The notes beneath the pieces are model-generated. The model worked only from the letters and a program-made list of their open reading frames with translations. It made no database searches and had not been told where the DNA came from. Shown here in pieces: positions 61,101 to 64,000 of a stretch of 64,000 nucleotides of DNA (positions are counted from its first letter, which is position 1; each line of letters starts with the position of its first letter). The stretch lies in the NCBI GenBank assembly GCA_935421135.1, contig OW285193.1, forward strand, positions 2,973,996 to 3,037,995, given 5' to 3'. Source of the DNA: Bugulina stolonifera (lineage: Eukaryota; Bryozoa; Gymnolaemata; Cheilostomatida; Bugulidae). The translations under genes were made by a program, and so were the position numbers.

Positions 61101-63866
61101 CGGTGGGTCTTACAAGCACATACATGTGCATGTATTACACACATGAACATGTATATACACACATATAATATATATCATAATATAATAAGAGCTTGTTGTT
61201 ACCTTTTAATGACTACAGCGAACCTACTCAGTTCTACCACCACTAGAATTACACTATGCACTTAGAATAATTTATCTAAGTATAGAGCAACATGTTGCCT
61301 TGCCAAAAACTGGCCGTTGTAACAATGAAGTGACCTTTTAGGTAGCCATTAATTTTCTTATGAGATTTAATTGCCACATGCCATTACATAACAGTGAGCA
61401 AATAGAGAATTCAATGAAATAACAATTTGGCAATTGATAAATACCTTTTACGACGGTCAATGTAGTATTCATCATCTCCAGAGAATAATTTAAGCAGTTC
61501 TGCAGTGGTGTGCCTTCAAAATATAGTAACATTCTATGCAGTGAACACATGTAATCTAGTTAATGTGATTTAAGAAAACCTACTAATGAAGAGCTAGTTA
61601 GTTATAAACAGAACGTAAACATGAAAAATTATGCTTCTTTCAAATTTATATTTTTGTGCTGAATATCAAAAATGCCCAAAATTAGAGTTTAAAAAATATT
61701 AGTCTACATGGCTGTGTAAGTATAGCTAATAATGGAATTCCTCTTTATTCCTATCCATGGCTTATTAGAATAGAAAACAATACATTCACTCACTATTTGC
61801 AACTCAGTAATTTACACTTCATACCAACGACAGCGAAACATCAAGCACCACATTGGGAGATTTATGCATGATGAAAAGATTAGTTGGCCATGGAATGCTT
61901 GGGAGAATGACTTCCATTTGACCAGAATACTTGGTTATCAAATTGAGAAGACAGATCTTTTAGTGGGAACCCCACTTCGAAAAAATTATTCTAGTAGTAT
62001 GTAAAGGTGGGAATATACAAGCTGATGTGATGTATACTTTACATCACAATGTATACGTACGTGTTCACGTACAATGTGCGTTGTATATCCCCCACCTTTA
62101 CATATCACTAAAACAATTTCTTAAAAATTGCAAGCAAACACTGCGAAGCAAGTTAGGCATTAAAGTGCCATGCATAAATACATTATTTTTTCTACTCACC
62201 TTCCATCCATTAAACCAAATGCTGAATTCAAAGTTGAAGAAACGTGATGACTCAACTTTTCTGTCAGAACAACGCTGCTGATTCCAGTCGGGGCACATAC
62301 AAGCAAATGCTCAGGCTGCAGAGAGAGGCTGTTGATTACATGCTGCAAAGTAGTTGTTTTGCCAGTACCTAAAAGTAAATTATATAAATCATACAAACCT
62401 CAAAAATTCATCAAAGTAATATTATAATGCAGCTTGCTGCAATTACAGTGCTGTACATTGTAGTTACAAAACGGAAAAAATTTATATATGTAAATGGTGA
62501 AGATTGCATAGTTAAATAATAAGGGATGATATTGATCAAATTTACTCATAAGCAGTAAACATTCCATTTTACTGTTCGATGTATATAAATGTCAAGTTTT
62601 AGACACTAAAATCTGTTATATTGTTGGGATATTTAAATCACTTTTTCTAACAATTACCAACAACAACCAACCAAAAGTTTTGCCAAAGCAAACACCGTAA
62701 AACTGTAGACGTCATAGACACATGGTAAACTAAAATGATTAAAAAAAACAACAAAGTACAAAAGAAGAATTAGAATTAGAAAAAAACTGCATGCAGCTAA
62801 CTGCAACATGGCCAAAAAGGCTTAAACCACTACTGTCGCACCATTCAATAGTTGCAAATATATAATATTGCTTATCTCTTTACAGTAAATTTGATGTGTT
62901 GTTTGTCTGTGTAAAGCTAGTGGCAGCCATTTGAATATTAGCCAATATGACCTCCAGTCAGCATTGAAGTCACTCAAGTTCCTATGACTATTATGCATGT
63001 GCTGAGTCTATATTTAGAAAGTTCTGTAGTACGAGAGCAGTAGCAAGTAGTCTTATTGAGCAAACACTACTGCTTTTCTATAAAAAACTATTTTTACAGC
63101 TATAAACAGGGAAGTTACAATAAATGCCCAATGTATTGATTTGCAGGCCCTATGACAATCTTGGTTGCACAAATTTATATTAACCGCTTCTAAAACTTCC
63201 AACATAGGCTGATTATTGAATGTGAGAACAGCCAGTTTTAAAACGGGTCTATCTTGGCTGGGGTTGAATTTTCAAACACAAACAACACAACAATTTTACT
63301 GAAGCAAGATGGACAATGTTATTTGCAAATATCGAATGATGCCACAGTAGCGGTATAAATCTGATTAAAGAAATCTAAAACCAATGAGTTGTTCAGACTG
63401 AGTTAATATAATTATAATGCTTTGCCACAATTCCGAATGTAAATCTGTGGTGCAATGCAAAACTTTCAATGGAGCTAAGAGTTTTGGTTGTTAAAGCTGA
63501 ACATCACAGGCAAGAAACGAAAAATATCAGGAAATAATAATAGAAGCAGTGCTAAAAATAATGTGCAATTACTCAAATAGTAAAAATACACATTTTCGGT
63601 GTGAAAAAACATCTATCTGAGTTTTACATAAAGTAGGTTGCAATAACTGTACTATTAAAATAAATTTCTCACCTGCAGTACCAGTCAATAAAAAACTATG
63701 TTTCTTCTTAGCTAGACACACAGCTCTTTCCTGATCAGTATTTGGAGAAAAGGATAGATATGGAATTAAGGCACTGGTGCAGCTCATCTTGTAGTCGTCA
63801 TATAGAGCAGCGAGTGTAACATGTTGATAGAGAGTAGGTTGCCTGAATTGATAATGTTCTTTCAGC
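52168..63866 (-). CDS. PIF1-family helicase with C-terminal PHD finger (5' end outside window)
   Basis: Eight exons, minus strand: 63866-63673, 62368-62200, 61513-61445, 60232-59980, 57275-57009, 56342-56176, 54180-52722, 52386-52168. All phases fit; 931 residues after the first acceptor. Walker A GTAGTGKT (62-69) is split by an intron. CAPTG follows, then Walker B LLIIDEVS (150-156), GDFLQLPP, the LHLKLGVPVMLTKNL...NGLRG block, and VHKSQGL (397-403) with the AISRA motif; these are the SF1B PIF1/RRM3 motifs. Such enzymes unwind DNA 5' to 3'. A 450-residue extension of unknown fold follows, with a basic nuclear-localisation-like KRKKHK. The last exon holds a C4HC3 PHD finger: C872, C877, C891, C894, H899, C902, C921, C924. 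PHD fingers often read histone H3 tails. The last codon TAA (52170-52168) overlaps a possible donor (CCA|GTAAGT), so a further exon cannot be excluded. Confidence 0.88.
54655..54890. repeat. Diverged tandem duplication (about 130 bp unit)
   Basis: AATAT(C/T)C(T/C)(G/A)GTGT...TTTACTGTCT...GACAGAAGA...AAGACCAAG-like blocks occur twice. The plus frame stays open in both copies (LLSGTED... and LLSQTEE...), but no domain or splice partner is found. It lies in an intron of the helicase. Confidence 0.45.
55510..55890. mobile_element. Palindromic MITE-like sequence
   Basis: TGACAAAATATGCTAATT at the left is matched by AATCAGCATATTTTGTCA at the right. Internal pairs CACTAATCACTGG/CTGTGATTGGTG and GTATATCGAAC/GTTTGATATAC add further hairpins. 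Contains a short ORF with no domain; in a helicase intron. Confidence 0.5.
56560..56720 (+). repeat. SINE-like copy
   Basis: Carries GGATTCAAACCCC (B-box-like), then CAGGGACTGGTATT and a tail resembling the copies at 25246-25715. In a helicase intron. Confidence 0.45.
57930..58145 (-). mobile_element. Partial MITE copy (TAGGGCACCCTG family)
   Basis: Shares GCCCTGCTGCCATAAT, AACCAAAGTGG and the GGAGCATTAACACAGGGTGTCCT terminus with the right arm of the element at 58404-59786. A half copy in a helicase intron. Confidence 0.6.
58404..59786. mobile_element. Foldback element, termini AGGGCACCCTG
   Basis: An arm of about 330 bp (58404-58740) has an inverted partner (about 59460-59786): the same ATCTCACCATGGAGTTG..., GCCCTGCTGCCATAAT and CATTACCACATGAAGGCCTA blocks in reverse order. 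About 720 bp of unrelated DNA lies between the arms. The two similar ORFs in the arms are copies of each other, not genes. Sits between helicase exons 4 and 5. Confidence 0.75.
61997..62106. mobile_element. Palindromic mini-MITE (about 110 bp)
   Basis: ATGTAAAGGTGGGAATATACAA at the left and the near-exact inverse at the right (62079-62104), joined by a self-complementary GTACGTGTTCACGTAC-rich centre. Just outside helicase exon 2, in its downstream intron. Confidence 0.7.
62822..63356. mobile_element. Foldback MITE, family TTAAACCAC, copy 2
   Basis: The left arm TTAAACCACTACTGTCGCACC...TTGCAAATA and the inverted right arm (TATTTGCAAATATCGAATG...CAGTAGCGG) match the shorter copy at 20119-20295. 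Arms extend through GTGTTGTTTG to about 62915 and 63285. The longer interior (about 62940-63250) is absent from the short copy. In helicase intron 1. Confidence 0.7.
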
Positions 63867-64000
63867 CTATAAAATATTAAAAACAATTATTCCTCACATA
63901 CAGTACAGATTTCCAGTTGAAATAATACAATATTGACCTTGACCCAAGAAAAAGCTTTACATATTGTACATAATTAAAATAACACTAATTTCTACTTTGC
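63750..64000 (-). repeat. Right terminal inverted repeat (inner part)
   Basis: Inverted counterpart of 46110-46363; still matching at the last base of the window, so the outer end is missing. Carries the acceptor and first 39 codons of the helicase's first visible exon. Confidence 0.92.

Larger units (their letters stand above)
46110..64000. mobile_element. Giant P-superfamily-like DNA transposon with PIF1 helicase (both ends incomplete)
   Basis: Two inverted repeats bound two convergent protein genes: a P/THAP9-like transposase (plus) and a PIF1 helicase with PHD finger (minus). Their stop codons are about 120 bp apart (52045 and 52170). At least 17.9 kb is present, and the repeat still matches at the window's last base, so the true element is longer. 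Both genes keep open, phase-consistent exons. Spacers and introns carry smaller insertions (58404-59786, 62822-63356, 61997-62106, 48548-48840). Classic P elements are about 3 kb and carry only a transposase. I cannot say from memory whether a helicase-bearing relative is already catalogued. Confidence 0.75.

Overview
The window looks like nuclear DNA of an early-branching marine metazoan; a sponge is my guess, but nothing here proves it. It is AT-rich. Genes are split by short-consensus GT-AG introns, repeats are dense, and the palindrome TACATGTA recurs throughout. I find no bacterial operons, rRNA, real tRNA genes or CRISPR array.

Left part (1-16.2 kb): after a trinucleotide microsatellite and several nested repeats comes a seven-exon minus-strand gene (6417-16173). 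It encodes a type II membrane glycosyltransferase of the DXD-containing Gly_transf_sug/GT32 type. One intron holds an LTR-like copy and a SINE that is itself split by a TTAA-flanked MITE.

Middle (16.2-31 kb): non-coding and very repetitive. It holds a CpG-rich 10-bp minisatellite next to the first gene's start, 14-bp and 31-bp tandem repeats and a broken Penelope-like retroelement tail. It also holds a 6-kb block with inverted ends (about 23.87-29.93 kb). That block is filled with a 70-bp satellite carrying GCGG(A/T)CCCCAC and appears to have inserted into a 21-bp minisatellite.

31.1-38.9 kb: a second, complete paralogue of the glycosyltransferase, same strand, same six intron positions. Its second exon is far more similar to the first gene than the other exons are. 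From 39 to about 44 kb I see no gene.

Right part (about 46 kb to beyond the window end): a giant DNA transposon, the most unusual object here. A 251-254 bp inverted repeat (46110-46363 and 63750-64000, about 99% identical, still matching at the window edge) bounds two convergent genes. On the plus strand is a nine-exon P-element/THAP9-like transposase with a candidate DDE triad. On the minus strand is an eight-exon PIF1-family helicase with a long extension and a C-terminal PHD finger. All exon phases agree and both frames are open, so the element may be recently active. The inverted repeat contains a splice acceptor and 40 codons of open exon that feed both genes, so transposase and helicase may share one duplicated 5' region. 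Several smaller MITEs and SINEs sit in the helicase introns.
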